Positions 18,469 through 26,118 of a stretch of DNA of 39,678 nt are shown one piece after another. Under the pieces are notes generated by a model. The model searched no databases, had not been told where the DNA came from, and was given only the letters and a program-made list of their open reading frames with translations. The first letter of the stretch is position 1; each line of letters starts with the position of its first letter. The translations under genes and the position numbers were made by a program. Location of the stretch: NCBI RefSeq assembly GCF_001995175.1, contig NZ_MUKN01000037.1:1-39678 (forward strand). The letters run 5' to 3'. The DNA comes from Rathayibacter rhapontici. Its GTDB lineage: Bacteria > Actinomycetota > Actinomycetes > Actinomycetales > Microbacteriaceae.

Positions 18469-19848
18469 TCAGACGGCGGAGCCGCGGAGCTCCTCCGCCA
18501 CGAGGAAGGCGAGCTCGAGGGACTGCATGTGGTTGAGGCGGGGGTCGCAGACCGACTCGTAGCGGGTCGCGAGGGTGGCCTCGTCGATCTGCTCCGAGCC
18601 GCCCAGGCACTCGGTGACGTCGTCACCGGTGAGCTCCACGTGGATGCCGCCCGGGTGGGTCCCCGCCGCGCGGTGCGCCTCGAAGAAGCCCTTCACCTCG
18701 TCGACCACGTCGTCGAAGCGACGGGTCTTGTAGCCGGTGGGCGTCGTCAGGCCGTTGCCGTGCATCGGGTCGGTGACCCAGAGCGGCAGGGCGTCGCTCG
18801 ACTTGACGGCCTCCAGCAGGGGCGGCAGGGCGTCGCGGATCTTCCCGGCTCCCATGCGCGTGATGAAGGTGAGGCGACCGGGCTCGCGATCCGGGTCGAG
18901 CTTGTCGATCAGCTCGAGCATCGTCTCGGGGCTCGTCGAGGGGCCGAGCTTCACGCCGATCGGGTTGCGCACGCGCGACAGGAAGTCGACGTGGGCGCCG
19001 TCGAGCTCACGGGTGCGCTCGCCGATCCAGATGAAGTGGCTGGACGTGTTGTACGGAGTGCCGGTACGCGAGTCGATCCGCGTCATCGGGCGCTCGTAGT
19101 CCATCAGCAGGCCCTCGTGACCCGTGTAGAACTCGGTGCGCTTCATGCCCTCGAAGTCGGCTCCGCACGCGACCATGAACTTGACGGCGCGGTCGATCTC
19201 GCGCGCGAGCTGCTCGTAGCGCTGGTTCTGCGGGTTCTCGGTGAAGCCCTTGTTCCAGTAGTGCACGAGGCGCAGATCGGCGAAGCCGCCCTGCGTGAAG
19301 GCCCGGATGAGGTTCAGGGTCGAGGCGGCCGTGTGGTAACCCTGCACGATCCTGCGCGGGTCGGCGGTGCGCGACTCCGGAGTGAAGTCGTAGCCGTTGA
19401 CGATGTCGCCGCGGTAGGCGGGCAGCGTGACGTCGCCGCGGGTCTCGAGATCGCTCGAGCGGGGCTTGGCGAACTGACCGGCCATGCGGCCCATCTTGAT
19501 GACCGGCATGCTCGCGCCGTAGGTCAGCACGACCGCCATCTGCAGCACCGTCTTGACGCGGTTGCGGATCTGGTCGGCCGTGGCGCCGGCGAAGGTCTCG
19601 GCGCAGTCGCCGCCCTGGAGCAGGAACGCCTCGCCTCGCGCCGCGGCGCCGAGGCGCTCGCGGAGCTGGTCGACCTCGCCCGCGAAGACCAGCGGGGGCA
19701 GCGCGGCGACCTCGGCGGACGCGGCGCGGACCGCCTCGGCGTCCGGCCACTGCGGCTGCTGCTTGATCTCGAGCTCGCGCCAATAGTCCAGGCCGGCGAC
19801 CACGGAGGGGGCGGCGAGGACGTACGGTTCGTTCGGATCGATGACCAC
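18469..19848 (-). CDS. aroG: DAHP synthase, class II (first step of the shikimate pathway)
   Basis: 3-Deoxy-D-arabino-heptulosonate-7-phosphate synthase: PEP plus erythrose 4-phosphate. Seen: the class II (plant/actinobacterial) sequence throughout, with ALPPLVFAGEVDQLRERL (about residues 49-66), LLQGGDCAETFAG, MPVIKMGRMAGQFAKPRSS, GYHTAASTLNL, GPSTSPETMLELIDKLDP, WVTDPMHGNG and GGIHVELTGDDVTECLGG. The metal-site Cys is in GGDCAE. It is 459 aa, very close to the M. tuberculosis enzyme. GTG at 19848 with CAGGA upstream. Follows plsC by 130 bp; a TAAGCT (minus strand, 19923-19928) in that gap might be its own -10 box. Confidence 0.95.
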   Translation of the reverse strand: MVIDPNEPYVLAAPSVVAGLDYWRELEIKQQPQWPDAEAVRAASAEVAALPPLVFAGEVDQLRERLGAAARGEAFLLQGGDCAETFAGATADQIRNRVKTVLQMAVVLTYGASMPVIKMGRMAGQFAKPRSSDLETRGDVTLPAYRGDIVNGYDFTPESRTADPRRIVQGYHTAASTLNLIRAFTQGGFADLRLVHYWNKGFTENPQNQRYEQLAREIDRAVKFMVACGADFEGMKRTEFYTGHEGLLMDYERPMTRIDSRTGTPYNTSSHFIWIGERTRELDGAHVDFLSRVRNPIGVKLGPSTSPETMLELIDKLDPDREPGRLTFITRMGAGKIRDALPPLLEAVKSSDALPLWVTDPMHGNGLTTPTGYKTRRFDDVVDEVKGFFEAHRAAGTHPGGIHVELTGDDVTECLGGSEQIDEATLATRYESVCDPRLNHMQSLELAFLVAEELRGSAV

Positions 19849-19978
19849 GGGAGTTCCTGGTTCTGACGGGCGCCCGGAGGCGCGCGAGCGGGTGCCGCCC
19901 GGTCGGACGGCAGCGGTTGACGAGCTTATCGCCTCGCGGGACGCCTCCGAGGAGGAGGCCTCCGCGCACAGCCGGCGG

Positions 19979-20668
19979 TCAGCGGACCAGCGCGGCGCGC
20001 TTCTCCTTGACCGACGTCGCGTAGACGTCGAGGTACTCCTGGCCGCTCAGGGCGAGGAGCTCGTACATGATCTCGTCGGTGATCGAGCGGAGGATGAAGC
20101 GGTCGCCCTCCATGCCCTCGAAGCGGCTGAAGTCGAGCGGCTCGCCGAAGACGATGCCGATCCGGCCGAGCTTGGGGAGGCGGCTGCCGATCGGCATGAT
20201 GCGCGCCGTGTCGACCATCGCGACGGGGACGACGGGCACGCGCGCCTCGAGGACCATCCGCGCGACGCCGGTGCGTCCGCGGTACATCCGGCCGTCGGGG
20301 CTGCGGGTGCCCTCGGGATAGATGCCGAGCGCCTCCCCGCGGGCGAGGACCCGGAGCCCGGTGTTGAGGGACGCCTCGGACGCCTTGCCGCCGGAGCGGT
20401 CGATCGGCAGCATCCCGGTGGCGGTGAAGAAGAGCCGGGTGGCCCAGCCCTTCAGCCCCTTGCCGGTGAAGTAGTCGCTCTTCGCGAGGAAGACCATGTT
20501 GCGGTCGATCACGAGCGGCAGGAACACCGAGTCGATGAACGAGAGGTGGTTGCTCGCGAGGATCACTCCGCCGGTCTGCGGCACCCGGTCGGCGTTCACG
20601 ACCCACGGACGGAAGATCGTCTTCAGGAGCGGTCCCGCCACGATGTGCTTCATGAACCAGTAGAACAT
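19979..20668 (-). CDS. plsC: 1-acyl-sn-glycerol-3-phosphate acyltransferase-like (PlsC family)
   Basis: Membrane-associated acyltransferase transferring an acyl chain to lysophosphatidic acid or a related acceptor. Seen: the catalytic H-X4-D motif in SNHLSFIDSVFLPL (about residues 39-52), the acceptor-site motif YPEGTRSPDGRMYRGRTGVARM (about 117-138), and VPVVPVAMVDT. An N-terminal hydrophobic stretch may anchor it. It is 229 aa. It lies 52 bp after the ROK kinase gene on the same strand, so the two are probably co-transcribed. The acceptor specificity cannot be read from sequence. Confidence 0.9.
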   Translation of the reverse strand: MFYWFMKHIVAGPLLKTIFRPWVVNADRVPQTGGVILASNHLSFIDSVFLPLVIDRNMVFLAKSDYFTGKGLKGWATRLFFTATGMLPIDRSGGKASEASLNTGLRVLARGEALGIYPEGTRSPDGRMYRGRTGVARMVLEARVPVVPVAMVDTARIMPIGSRLPKLGRIGIVFGEPLDFSRFEGMEGDRFILRSITDEIMYELLALSGQEYLDVYATSVKEKRAALVR

Positions 20669-20720
20669 CGTGCGGCTCCTCAGCGAGTGCAGGGTCGGGG
20701 GTGGGGCGGGCGGAGCGTGA

Positions 20721-21680
20721 TCAGAGCGAGTTCGCGTGCAGGCGGGCGAGGTCCGCCGCGCCGACGACCCCGGCGTCGTTCACGAGCTCCGCGATGCGGA
20801 ACTCCGGCTCGGGGTGGTAGCCCCGCGCCGGCAGGTTGTCGAGGTAGGCCTGCCGGATGGGGTCCAGAAGCAGGTCGCCCGCCTGCGCCACTCCCCCGCC
20901 GATCACGAAGAGCTGCGGGTCGAGGACCGCGCTCAGGCTGGCCGCCGCCTCGCCCAGCCAGTGGCCGAGCTGGCGCAGCGCCGCGAGCGCGCCGAGATCG
21001 CCCGAGACGATGAGGTCCGAGATGATGTGGCCGTTCAGCTCGCCGCCGTTGCGGCTGCGGGCGTCCGCGATGCCCTGGCCGATCCCGCCGGCGTCCGCCA
21101 GCTCGCCCGCGAAGCGCTGCAGGGCGCGCCCGGAGCCGTACTGCTCGATGCAGCCGCGGGCACCGCAGCCGCACGGCAGACCGCCGGGGACGACGCGCAT
21201 GTGCCCGACCTCCGCAGCGGCGCCGAAGCCGCCGCGCAGCAGCCGGTCGTTGATGACGATCGCTCCGCCGACGCCGGTGCCGATGGTGAGCATGACCATG
21301 TCGCTGACGAGGCGGCCGGAGCCGTAGCGGAACTCGGCCCAGCCGGCGGCGTTCGCGTCGTTCTCGATGATGATCGGCAGGTCGATGCGCGCCGAGAGCT
21401 TCTCGCGGAAGGGCTCGTTGCGCCAGTTGATGTTGGGGGCGTAGTAGACGATCGATTGCGAGGCGTCGATGAAGCCGGCGGCGGCCACTCCGACGGCGGC
21501 GACGTCGCCGGGCTCGAGGCCCTCGCGCAGGCGCCCGACCATCTCGACGACGACGTCGACGATGAGCTCGGGGTGCCCCGCGGGAGTCGGCTGGCGGTCC
21601 TCGCGGAGGATCGCGCCGAACTCGTCGACCAGCGCCCCAGCGATCTTCGTGCCGCCGATGTCGATCCCGATCGCGTGCAC
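20721..21680 (-). CDS. glk: Glucokinase, ROK family
   Basis: ROK-family sugar kinase, probably ATP-dependent (or polyphosphate-dependent) phosphorylation of glucose. Seen: the N-terminal phosphate loop AIGIDIGGTKIAGALVD (about 3-19), IENDANAAGWAEFRYG (catalytic Asp region), MLTIGTGVGGAIVI, EVGHMRVVPGG, and the zinc motif C-G-C-G-A-R-G-C-I-E. It lacks the N-terminal helix-turn-helix of ROK repressors, which favours a kinase over a regulator. It is 319 aa from the GTG at 21680, where homology begins; GGAGG and AAGGCGG lie upstream. Divergent from the acyl-CoA ligase gene. Confidence 0.9.
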   Translation of the reverse strand: MHAIGIDIGGTKIAGALVDEFGAILREDRQPTPAGHPELIVDVVVEMVGRLREGLEPGDVAAVGVAAAGFIDASQSIVYYAPNINWRNEPFREKLSARIDLPIIIENDANAAGWAEFRYGSGRLVSDMVMLTIGTGVGGAIVINDRLLRGGFGAAAEVGHMRVVPGGLPCGCGARGCIEQYGSGRALQRFAGELADAGGIGQGIADARSRNGGELNGHIISDLIVSGDLGALAALRQLGHWLGEAAASLSAVLDPQLFVIGGGVAQAGDLLLDPIRQAYLDNLPARGYHPEPEFRIAELVNDAGVVGAADLARLHANSL

Positions 21681-21749
21681 GCGAACCGCCTTCCCTCCGC
21701 CGTCGGCGCGTCCGCGCCGGTGGAGCCGCCTGCTCCGGCGACGGGATCG

Positions 21750-21755
21750 AGTGTA
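21750..21755 (-). promoter_or_regulatory. Possible -10 box (TACACT) of the ROK kinase gene
   Basis: The minus strand reads CACTACACTCGATCC about 70 nt before the glk start, sharing the TACACT hexamer seen ahead of murC and the DUF3040 gene. The -35 is unclear. Confidence 0.4.
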
Positions 21756-21907
21756 GTGACCGCGGACAGCGCGAAGGCTCAGGCGGGCCGGGCGCGGGAG
21801 GGACCGCACCGCGTCCACCGGCCGGATCGTTACTCTGAACGGATCCACAGCTTCGATCCCGCCGATAGAGTGGGCTCGACGTTCGTTCAGGTGCCGAAGG
21901 AGTTGCC

Positions 21908-23731
21908 GTGGAACAGTTCGATTCACCCGCCGTGGTGGCCGCCGATCCGCAGGCGAACACCGCCGATCTGCTGCTCGACAGGGTCCGCGAGACCCCCGAT
22001 CGCGTGCTCTTCGCCGTGCCCGAGGGCGGAGGCTGGCGCGACGTCACCGCGCAGGAGTTCCTGGACCAGGTCACGGCCCTCGCGAAGGGCCTCGTCGCCG
22101 CCGGCATCGAGCCCGGCGAGAAGATCGGGCTGATCTGCAAGACCCGGTACGAGTGGACGCTGATCGACTTCGCCGTCTGGTTCGCCGGCGCGATCCTGGT
22201 CCCGGTCTACGAGACCTCCTCCCCCGCCCAGGTGCAGTGGAATCTGACGGACTCCGGCGCGCACGCCGTGATCGTCGAGACCGCCGACCACTTCGCGCGG
22301 CTCGACGAGATCCGCGCCGACGTGCCGGACGTCCGCGCCGCCTGGCAGATCGGGCTCGGCGACCTCGACAAGCTCGCCGCGCGCGGCGTGGACGTGCCGG
22401 ACGCCGAGATCGAGCGCCGCCGCTCGCTCGCCACGGGATCCGACATCGCCACCATCATCTACACGTCGGGATCGACCGGTCGGCCCAAGGGCTGCATCAT
22501 CCGGCACTCGAACTTCGTCGAGCTCAGCCGCAACTCGGCCGTCGCCCTCACGGAGCTCATCCACCAGCCGGGCGCCTCGACCTTGCTCTTCATCACCACG
22601 GCGCACGTGTTCGCCCGCTTCATCTCGGTGCTCTGCGTGCACGGAGGGGTGAAGGTCGGCCACCAGGCCGACACGAAGCAGCTCCTCCCCTCGCTCGCCT
22701 CGTTCAAGCCGACGTTCCTGCTCGCAGTGCCCCGCGTGTTCGAGAAGGTCTACAACTCGGCCGAGCAGAAGGCCGAGGCCGGGGGGAAGGGCAAGATCTT
22801 CCGCCGGGCAGCGGAGGTCGCGGTCGCGCACTCCGTCGCCGCCGAGGCCGGATCGGTGCCCCTGGCCCTCAAGCTGCAGTACCTCCTCTTCGACCGCCTG
22901 GTCTACTCGAAGCTGCGGGCGGCGATGGGCGGCAACGTGAAGTACGCCGTCTCGGGCTCGGCGCCGCTCGGCGACCGGCTCGGGCACTTCTTCCACAGCC
23001 TCGGCATCAAGATCCTCGAGGGCTACGGGCTGACCGAGACGACCGCGCCCGCGAGCGTGAACCGCACCGAGCTGTTCAAGATCGGCACCGTGGGCCCGGC
23101 GATGCCGGGGGCGTCGATCCGGATCGCGGCGGACGGCGAGATCCAGGTGCGCGGCATCTGCGTCTTCGGCGGGTACTGGAACAACGAGCAGGCCACGGCG
23201 GAGTCGTTCGACGGCGAGTGGTTCCGCACCGGGGACCTCGGGTCGCTCGACGAGGACGGCTACCTGCGCGTCACCGGCCGCAAGAAGGAGATCATCGTCA
23301 CGGCCGGCGGCAAGAACGTCGCGCCGGCGGCGCTGGAGGACCCGATCCGCGCGAATCCGCTGGTCGGCCAGGTCGTCGTCGTCGGGGATCAGCGGCCGTT
23401 CATCGCCGCCCTGGTGACGCTCGACAGCGAGATGCTGCCGACGTGGCTGGGCAACAACGGGCAGGATCCGACGCTCTCCCTCGACGACGCGGCGGTCAAC
23501 CCCGCGGTGCTCGCCGAGATCCAGCGTGCGGTGGACCACGCCAACGCGTCGGTGTCGCGCGCGGAGTCGATCCGCAAGTTCGTGATCCTGCCGACCGAGT
23601 TCACCGAGGCGAGCGGCCACCTGACGCCCAAGATGAGCATCAAGCGCGCCGTGATCCTCTCGGACTACGCCGACACGATCTCCGCGCTGTACTCCGCCGC
23701 CCCGGCCACGGAGGGCATCAGCCTCCGCTGA
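21908..23731 (+). CDS. fadD: Long-chain fatty-acid--CoA ligase (AMP-forming, FadD15-like)
   Basis: Activates long-chain fatty acids to acyl-CoA via an acyl-adenylate. Seen: the AMP-binding core YTSGSTGRPKGCIIRHSNF (about residues 190-208), YGLTETTAPASVN, FRTGDLGSLDEDGYLRVTG, and the hinge and catalytic lysine region GRKKEIIVTAGGKNVAPAALE. It also has a C-terminal stretch with ASGHLTPKMSIKR. The 607-aa length and the ETSSP and FARF region place it with the large FadD15/FACL class rather than short-chain ligases. The GTG start is preceded by AAGGAG at good spacing; a TAGAGT about 36 nt upstream (21866-21871) may be the -10 box. Transcribed alone. Confidence 0.94.
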   Translation: MEQFDSPAVVAADPQANTADLLLDRVRETPDRVLFAVPEGGGWRDVTAQEFLDQVTALAKGLVAAGIEPGEKIGLICKTRYEWTLIDFAVWFAGAILVPVYETSSPAQVQWNLTDSGAHAVIVETADHFARLDEIRADVPDVRAAWQIGLGDLDKLAARGVDVPDAEIERRRSLATGSDIATIIYTSGSTGRPKGCIIRHSNFVELSRNSAVALTELIHQPGASTLLFITTAHVFARFISVLCVHGGVKVGHQADTKQLLPSLASFKPTFLLAVPRVFEKVYNSAEQKAEAGGKGKIFRRAAEVAVAHSVAAEAGSVPLALKLQYLLFDRLVYSKLRAAMGGNVKYAVSGSAPLGDRLGHFFHSLGIKILEGYGLTETTAPASVNRTELFKIGTVGPAMPGASIRIAADGEIQVRGICVFGGYWNNEQATAESFDGEWFRTGDLGSLDEDGYLRVTGRKKEIIVTAGGKNVAPAALEDPIRANPLVGQVVVVGDQRPFIAALVTLDSEMLPTWLGNNGQDPTLSLDDAAVNPAVLAEIQRAVDHANASVSRAESIRKFVILPTEFTEASGHLTPKMSIKRAVILSDYADTISALYSAAPATEGISLR

Positions 23732-23739
23732 GCTGCGGT

Positions 23740-23761
23740 GCCGTCCCGATGCTCGGGCGGC
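23740..23761 (+). terminator. Candidate hairpin terminator after fadD
   Basis: GCCGTCCCGA, a TGC loop, then TCGGGCGGC form a GC-rich stem with one bulged T, 8 nt after the fadD stop. There is no T tract, so this is a weak call. A second inverted repeat overlaps its end. Confidence 0.45.
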
Positions 23762-23804
23762 TGCGGTTCTGAGTTCGACGAGTGGTCGGACGCAGAACCG
23801 CAGC
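23760..23804. repeat. 12-bp perfect inverted repeat downstream of fadD
   Basis: GCTGCGGTTCTG (23760-23771) and CAGAACCGCAGC (23793-23804) are exact reverse complements separated by 21 nt. It may act as a termination or mRNA-end structure. The rest of 23805-23884 shows no recognisable gene or motif. Confidence 0.6.
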
Positions 23805-23884
23805 TCGGAGTGCCCGTCAGCGACGATGGTGGCTGAGCCCCACTCCTGGCCGAGGTTCTGCGCGCAGGGCCCCCGCACAGCGAC

Positions 23885-23927
23885 GTGGATCTCGATACGC
23901 CCGCTCCGCGGGCTACTCGATCAGCAG
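23885..23927 (+). repeat. Solitary REP-like palindromic unit
   Basis: Reads GTGGATCTCGATA, then the perfect hairpin GCCCGC-TCC-GCGGGC, then CTACTCGATCAGCAG. It is the same family as the A units at 18191-18431, read from the other strand. Its stem differs from theirs on both arms. It ends 13 bp before the tandem hairpin elements. Confidence 0.85.
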
Positions 23928-23940
23928 GCAGCAGAAGATC

Positions 23941-24182
23941 GAGCCGTATCCGGGAAAGCGCGCCCCAGCGCTTTCCCGTCGGCGAACGCTGGACGCTCTG
24001 CAGAACGCGCCCTTGGCCCGAGCCGACCGCGAGGAGCCGGGCAGGGACCGGCTCCTCAGAAGGCCGAGCCGTATCCGGGAAAGCGCGTTCGAGCGCTTTC
24101 CCGTCGGCGAACGCAGGACGCTCTGCGGAACGCGCCCATCCGCTCGAGCCGACCGCGGGACGCCCGGCAAGGACGGGCGTCC
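23941..24182 (-). repeat. Two tandem copies of a hairpin element (125-bp period) with conserved loop
   Basis: Copy 1 is 23941-24065, copy 2 is 24066-24182. Each has two perfect hairpins. Hairpin X: GGGAAAGCGC and GCGCTTTCCC (23952-23961/23968-23977; 24077-24086/24093-24102) with different 6-nt loops. Hairpin Y, on the minus strand: a 10-bp stem around TCCCTGC in copy 1 (24031-24057) and a 9-bp stem around TCCTTGC in copy 2 (24158-24182). Y stems differ on both arms yet stay perfectly paired, while loop and flanks (GAGCCGACCGC; GGACGCTCTGC on the plus strand) are conserved. On the minus strand copy 2 begins 8 nt after the def stop. The gap 23732-24190 contains no gene I can support. Confidence 0.8.
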
Positions 24183-24190
24183 GAATCAAC

Positions 24191-24682
24191 TCAGAACCAG
24201 GGGGACTCGCGCACGTCCTTCATGGCGGCGCGGCGGTGCTCCTTGGAGAGGCGGTCGAGGTAGAGGCGGCCGTCGAGGTGGTCGCACTCGTGCTGCAGCG
24301 CCTGCGCCATCAGTCCGTCGCCCTCGAGGACGACCTCGTTGCCGTCGAGGTCGGTGCCGCGGACCTTGGCGTGCGGGTAGCGGACGGCCGGGTACCAGAG
24401 GTTGGGCACCGAGAGGCAGCCCTCGTCCACCGGCTGCGGCTCGCCGGTCAGCTCGACGATCTCGGGGTTCAGGATGTACCCGACGACGCCGTCGACGTTG
24501 TAGCTGAAGGCACGGAGGTTCACGCCGATCTGCGGGGCGGCGACGCCGGCGCGGCCGGGCGGGCGGACGCTGTCGACGAGGTCCTCGACCAGTCCGCGGA
24601 TCCCGTCGTCGATCGTCTCGATCGGAGCCGACGGGGTCTTGAGGACGGGATCTCCGAAGATCCGGATCTGGCGTTCGGTCAT
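24191..24682 (-). CDS. def: Peptide deformylase
   Basis: Metal-dependent hydrolase removing the formyl group from nascent N-terminal Met. Seen: all three family motifs: GVAAPQIGV (motif 1, about residues 46-54), EGCLSVP (motif 2, metal-binding Cys), and QHECDHLDG (motif 3, two metal-binding His and catalytic Glu). It is 163 aa, a short type I/III-like form common in actinobacteria. The ATG at 24682 overlaps the mycothione reductase stop as ATGA, so the two are translationally coupled. It is the last gene of this minus-strand run, followed by the tandem hairpin elements. Confidence 0.96.
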   Translation of the reverse strand: MTERQIRIFGDPVLKTPSAPIETIDDGIRGLVEDLVDSVRPPGRAGVAAPQIGVNLRAFSYNVDGVVGYILNPEIVELTGEPQPVDEGCLSVPNLWYPAVRYPHAKVRGTDLDGNEVVLEGDGLMAQALQHECDHLDGRLYLDRLSKEHRRAAMKDVRESPWF

Positions 24683-26118
24683 GTGGTGCGCTCCCTCAGG
24701 GCCTCCTCCGCTTTCAGGAGGGCGTTCTCGACGACTTCGCTCGCCGCCGGATGCGGCCAGTACTGGCTGCGGGCGAGTCCGTGGACGCCGCGTCCGACGC
24801 TGGCGGCCTGGACGAGCGGCTGAATGAGGATACTCGCCTGCGGGCCCATCAGGTGCGCGCCGAGAAGGGCGCCGTCGAGTCCGACGACCAGGATGCAGAC
24901 GCTCGAGTCGTCCTCGAGCGCCCAGCCGAAGGCGGTCGAGCCGTACTCCTGGCTGACCGAGATCGCCGCGACGCCGGCCTCCTCGGCGTCCGCCAGCGTC
25001 ATCCCGAAGTGGGCGATCTGCGGGTGGGCGAAGATCGCGCCGGGCACGGGCGAGAGGGTGTTGCGCTGCGGGTCGTCGGGATGCAGGAGGTTGTGCGCGA
25101 CGATCCGGGCCTCGTGGTTGGCGACGTGCTTGAGCTGCCACTCCGAGGAGACGTCTCCGAGTGCGTACAGCCCGGAGACGGGGACGCCGCCCGAGAGCAC
25201 GCGCTGCTCGAGGTCGACGGCGATCCGTCCGTCCGGATGCAGATCGATCCCGACGGAGGCGGCGGCGAGGGTGTCGCTGTTGGGGTCGCGTCCGAGGGCG
25301 ACGAGCAGCACGTCCGTCTCGACGCTCGACCCGTCGCTGAACGTGACGACGAGCCCGTCGTCGCCCGCGTCGACCTGCTCGGCCGTGACGCCGGTGCGCA
25401 CGTCCCAGCGCTCGCGGGCGATCGCGGTGAAGCGCCGCGCGATGTCCTCGTCGAGCGAGCGCAGGAGGCGGTCGCTCCGGACGGCGACGGTGACCGCGGT
25501 GCCGAAGGCGGAGAAGACGTGGGCGAACTCGACGGCGACGGCTCCTCCGCCGAGGATCACCATCCGCTCGGGGAGGTCGTCGAGCCGCATGATCGAGGAC
25601 GAGTCGTGGATGCGCGCGTCGGGCGCGTACGCCGCCAGGAGAGGGCGGGGCCGGGAGCCGGCGGCGATGACGACGCGGGGCGCGCTGATCCGGGTGCCGC
25701 TCGCGCTCACGAGCACGTGGGGACGGGTCCCGTCGCCGAGCGACTCGAAGCCGAAGCTCTCGCGGAGCACCGTGATGTTCGGCGAGCGCTCGTCGCGGTA
25801 CTCCAGCCCGGCCCGGCTGATCGTGTCGGTGCGGCCGAAGACGCGATCGCGGACGGCCTCCCACTCGGGTCGTGCGACGCGTCCGCGCACGCCGATCGGC
25901 GCCCCCTGGTCGACATCGGTGACCACGTCGGCCACGTGCACGAACATCTTGGTCGGGATGCAGCCCGCGTTGAGGCAGGTGCCGCCGAACCACTCCCCGT
26001 CGTCCAGGAGCGCGACTCGGGAGTCGTCGTATTCGGGACCGACGATCGAGTTGCCGGAACCGGCACCGATGACGATCAGGTCGAACTGCTCGGCGGCGTC
26101 GCCCGCCGCGTCAGGCAC
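24679..26118 (-). CDS. mtr: Mycothione reductase (FAD/NAD(P)H disulfide oxidoreductase)
   Basis: Flavoenzyme reducing mycothiol disulfide, the actinobacterial counterpart of glutathione reductase. Seen: the FAD site [15 protein letters not shown] (about residues 13-27), redox-active Cys pair in [14 protein letters not shown] (about 45-58), and NAD(P) loop [35 protein letters not shown] and the C-terminal dimer motif [16 protein letters not shown] with its catalytic His follow. That C-terminal stretch resembles mycothione reductase more than lipoamide dehydrogenase or mercuric reductase. It is 479 aa. GTG at 26118 overlaps the upstream ATPase gene by 8 bp. Confidence 0.88.
   Translation of the reverse strand: MPDAAGDAAEQFDLIVIGAGSGNSIVGPEYDDSRVALLDDGEWFGGTCLNAGCIPTKMFVHVADVVTDVDQGAPIGVRGRVARPEWEAVRDRVFGRTDTISRAGLEYRDERSPNITVLRESFGFESLGDGTRPHVLVSASGTRISAPRVVIAAGSRPRPLLAAYAPDARIHDSSSIMRLDDLPERMVILGGGAVAVEFAHVFSAFGTAVTVAVRSDRLLRSLDEDIARRFTAIARERWDVRTGVTAEQVDAGDDGLVVTFSDGSSVETDVLLVALGRDPNSDTLAAASVGIDLHPDGRIAVDLEQRVLSGGVPVSGLYALGDVSSEWQLKHVANHEARIVAHNLLHPDDPQRNTLSPVPGAIFAHPQIAHFGMTLADAEEAGVAAISVSQEYGSTAFGWALEDDSSVCILVVGLDGALLGAHLMGPQASILIQPLVQAASVGRGVHGLARSQYWPHPAASEVVENALLKAEEALRERTT

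Noticed and set aside
20721..21680. ROK protein considered as a transcriptional repressor.
   Set aside because: It starts directly at the phosphate-binding loop and has no helix-turn-helix domain.
23941..24182. Tandem 125-bp copies as integron attC sites or an insertion sequence end.
   Set aside because: No integrase or transposase, no R''/R' core pair as in attC, and no target duplication could be seen.
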